Part shown: positions 61,848 to 64,000 of the stretch, one piece after another
Position numbering within the stretch: position 1 is the first letter of the stretch
How the letters are laid out: each line of letters begins with the position of its first letter
Source of the DNA: Taenia hydatigena
Lineage: Eukaryota > Platyhelminthes > Cestoda > Cyclophyllidea > Taeniidae
Assembly (NCBI GenBank): GCA_036345935.2
Contig: JADWOT020001562.1
Coordinates: forward strand, 620,001 to 684,000
DNA: 64,000 nucleotides
Direction of reading: 5' to 3'
Program-made: the position numbers and the translations under genes
The notes under the pieces: generated by a model
Told to the model about the DNA's origin: nothing
The model's input: the letters and a program-made list of their open reading frames with translations, nothing else
The model's database searches: none

Positions 61848-62252
61848 ATGGGAGTTATTGTGGCTATTTTGTGGATGTTTTCTTCAGCCACAGGAAACCA
61901 GGTCACTTTCATGGAAGATGGCGTTTGCGCTCATAAATAACAAAAGGTCACAAAGGAGGAATTTAATTTGTTTACGAAACACTGTCGAAGCAGTGCGTGG
62001 TCGGTGGTCGTCAATAGCCTGACTAGGCGCCATATGAAGCAGCGAGAATCGAAGGCGTCTTGAAAGATGGAAAAGTCCAAAATGTATGCGTCTTACTGCA
62101 CTAAGTAGCACCTACGTTTATTGCGCTGTACAGTTTTGCAAGCTCTAGCATTCCCTGGTACACTTTCTTAAAAGCTCTTCCTCCAAATTTGAGACAGCGC
62201 CTAAAAACAAAGCGAGAAATTTCAGCTAATGCAACATGTTGAGTAGGTGTAG
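61848..62252 (+). repeat. Direct repeat copy 2, downstream of the glycosyltransferase gene
   Basis: Second copy of the repeat at 58326-58747, same orientation, with many single-base differences and small indels. Copy 1 carries about 25 extra bases near its middle (around 58565-58590). Confidence 0.8.
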
Positions 62253-62281
62253 GCTTGTCATTAGATATTAATAATAAAACC

Positions 62282-62310
62282 AATTGTAATTGTAATTGTA
62301 ATTGTAATTG
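62282..62310. repeat. (AATTGT)n hexanucleotide repeat
   Basis: Four full AATTGT units plus AATTG, starting about 30 bases after direct repeat copy 2. Confidence 0.9.
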
Positions 62311-64000
62311 AAAACCAATTTGATATTTTTAAATTTCTTTTAAGCAATTTCTTAAGAATATCAGCATAAATGTCAAGGAATTCACTGCGCTTCGCTTACA
62401 GATGCAACGAAATTGAAGAGTAATATGGTAAAAAAAATGATCGTTGTGATGTATCAATGTCGTGTAGATAGTGAGGCACAATCTTTTAAGGTTTTTAACA
62501 CCATTATTTATTCCTTAGCGATGCTATCAATTCTTGCATTAACGGCCACAGCTGACATCCTACGTCCAATGGGATAACTGGAATGCTTTCTGAAATTGAT
62601 TCACCTTTTAAACTAAGCTATATCTTGATGGCTGTAGTAAGTGCGATTTTACTGGATAAAAAACAAGCATTTATTTAAAAATAACACTCAAAATTAAGGA
62701 ATGTTCCACTCTAGTGCTACTTGTACACATCAGTAGCATGAATACGGCATGCTGGGATATAAGATTCAGCAGGGTTGGTTATTCCATAGCAGTAAAGTAA
62801 TAAAACATTGCGTAAGTCACCATAGTTACGTGTTCTCCTAACATTTAAATGCATTGCGGACTTGAGTCTGCCAAATTTTTTAGGTGTTGGGGTCTTTTTA
62901 TGGATACAACATTCGGTGCACAAAACAATTACATTTTCTCACCAACTTCCTAGTAGTGTATGAATAGTGAATTTACCAAAAACTTTTTTGACAATTTGTA
63001 CACCACCCTTGCTTTACCAGTCGCTCTGATACCATCTCATCCTGTACGGCTGTCCTTCGTGTAGTTGAGTGTGGGCACAGGTAGCCATGGCTAAAATGTG
63101 AACGCCTTTGTAAGATCTGAGGAAGTCTTCCTGAGATCCACACAAGAGGTGCAACACGGCTAAGCGCAATGCAGCAGGATGGCCTCGAAGCTGATCATGA
63201 TACAGCATAACATTGGGAAGCAAGTAGAATGGGTAGGACTGGTAAGTAGCTCAATAAGAAGCCCCACTTCCAGCTTTCATGGACATAAGGACACATCACT
63301 AAGAAGACTTCACCTTTGAGATGGCATGGCAGGCACTGTTACGTCTTCCTTACCTCCCTGCTGACTTGTCTCTTAGCTGCAATTGATGCATCTCCCCTCA
63401 CGAGGTGCCATGTGAAATGGATTGGGGTAGCACAGACCTACGGCCTGATGTTGACGTTTTCCTAAGCAGGTGAGACACCAACTTTCTGTGGTGGAGCCAC
63501 TGCATAAAATCGTCTGGGAAAGGAAAAATAGGCTTTACTCCCATAAACACGAGGAATGGAGAATAAAAGGCAACCGGGATATCGGTGACCTAGCAAATTA
63601 AGGTCATCGAACGTCATTCCTTCGAGAAAGGGGTCAAAATGAATTGACTATTTAGAGTAATGTGTACTTTGTGCCCTGTATAAAGCTGTTTAGGATGATA
63701 CAATATCAAAATAACAACAAAATCAATGCTCAACCCTACAATTCCAGAGTCACATATACGTGACGTGAACTTCTTAATAGATTACTGCGATTGGTTGCAA
63801 TAGATCGCGTCTCGAGCAACAGAGTGACCTTAAGGTTATGCAGTGCAAAGCATAATTTCTATTTTGGATAACAAGCAACACATTAGTTTAAGCATTCATG
63901 ACATAGAACAATAATGAATGGCGAGGAGAAAATGGAGATTCGTATTCGAACACAGCTATGCAAATGCTGGGCCAGCATAGTAAAGCAAACGAGATTTAAG
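62311..64000. other. Intergenic to window end, no feature recognised
   Basis: AT-rich sequence with short frames on both strands (for example 63014-63223, -). None has recognisable content. Confidence 0.4.

Overview
This window looks like nuclear DNA of a flatworm (Platyhelminthes), most likely a parasitic one with a large repeat-rich genome such as a tapeworm. That placement is an inference. It rests on four split genes that mix very small introns (34-46 nt) with kilobase-sized ones, on low coding density, and on many dispersed repeat copies. There are no bacterial features: no operons, no ribosome-binding sites, no CRISPR.

Four protein-coding genes can be assembled, all on the + strand, and every exon junction given keeps GT-AG and reading phase. 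(1) 1503-5147, ten exons, 473 aa: an orthologue of BROX, the Bro1-domain ESCRT-associated protein, with a C-terminal CaaX box. (2) 31447-47004, eleven exons, 939 aa: a bHLH-PAS transcription factor of the HIF-alpha/Single-minded/Trachealess class, with long repeat-bearing introns. (3) 53114-54158, three exons, about 261 aa: an unrecognised protein with two CxxC pairs and a ten-histidine run. (4) 59078-60529, three exons, 433 aa: a type II membrane beta-1,3-galactosyltransferase-like enzyme (GT31).

The 26 kb between genes 1 and 2, the large introns of gene 2, and the stretches around genes 3 and 4 carry many diverged copies, in both orientations, of one bipartite dispersed element. The fullest copies are about 650 bp (23690-24345 and 26515-27170). 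A separate repeat of about 410 bp lies as two direct copies on either side of the glycosyltransferase gene. A (TCC)n tract of about 400 bp lies at 14400-14820. The four genes share no evident pathway: nuclear-envelope/ESCRT repair, transcription, unknown, and Golgi glycosylation.

Limits: exon models were built by eye from frame, splice dinucleotides and remembered family resemblance. Transcription starts, promoters and small RNA genes could not be determined. Repeat boundaries are accurate to perhaps 20-50 bases.
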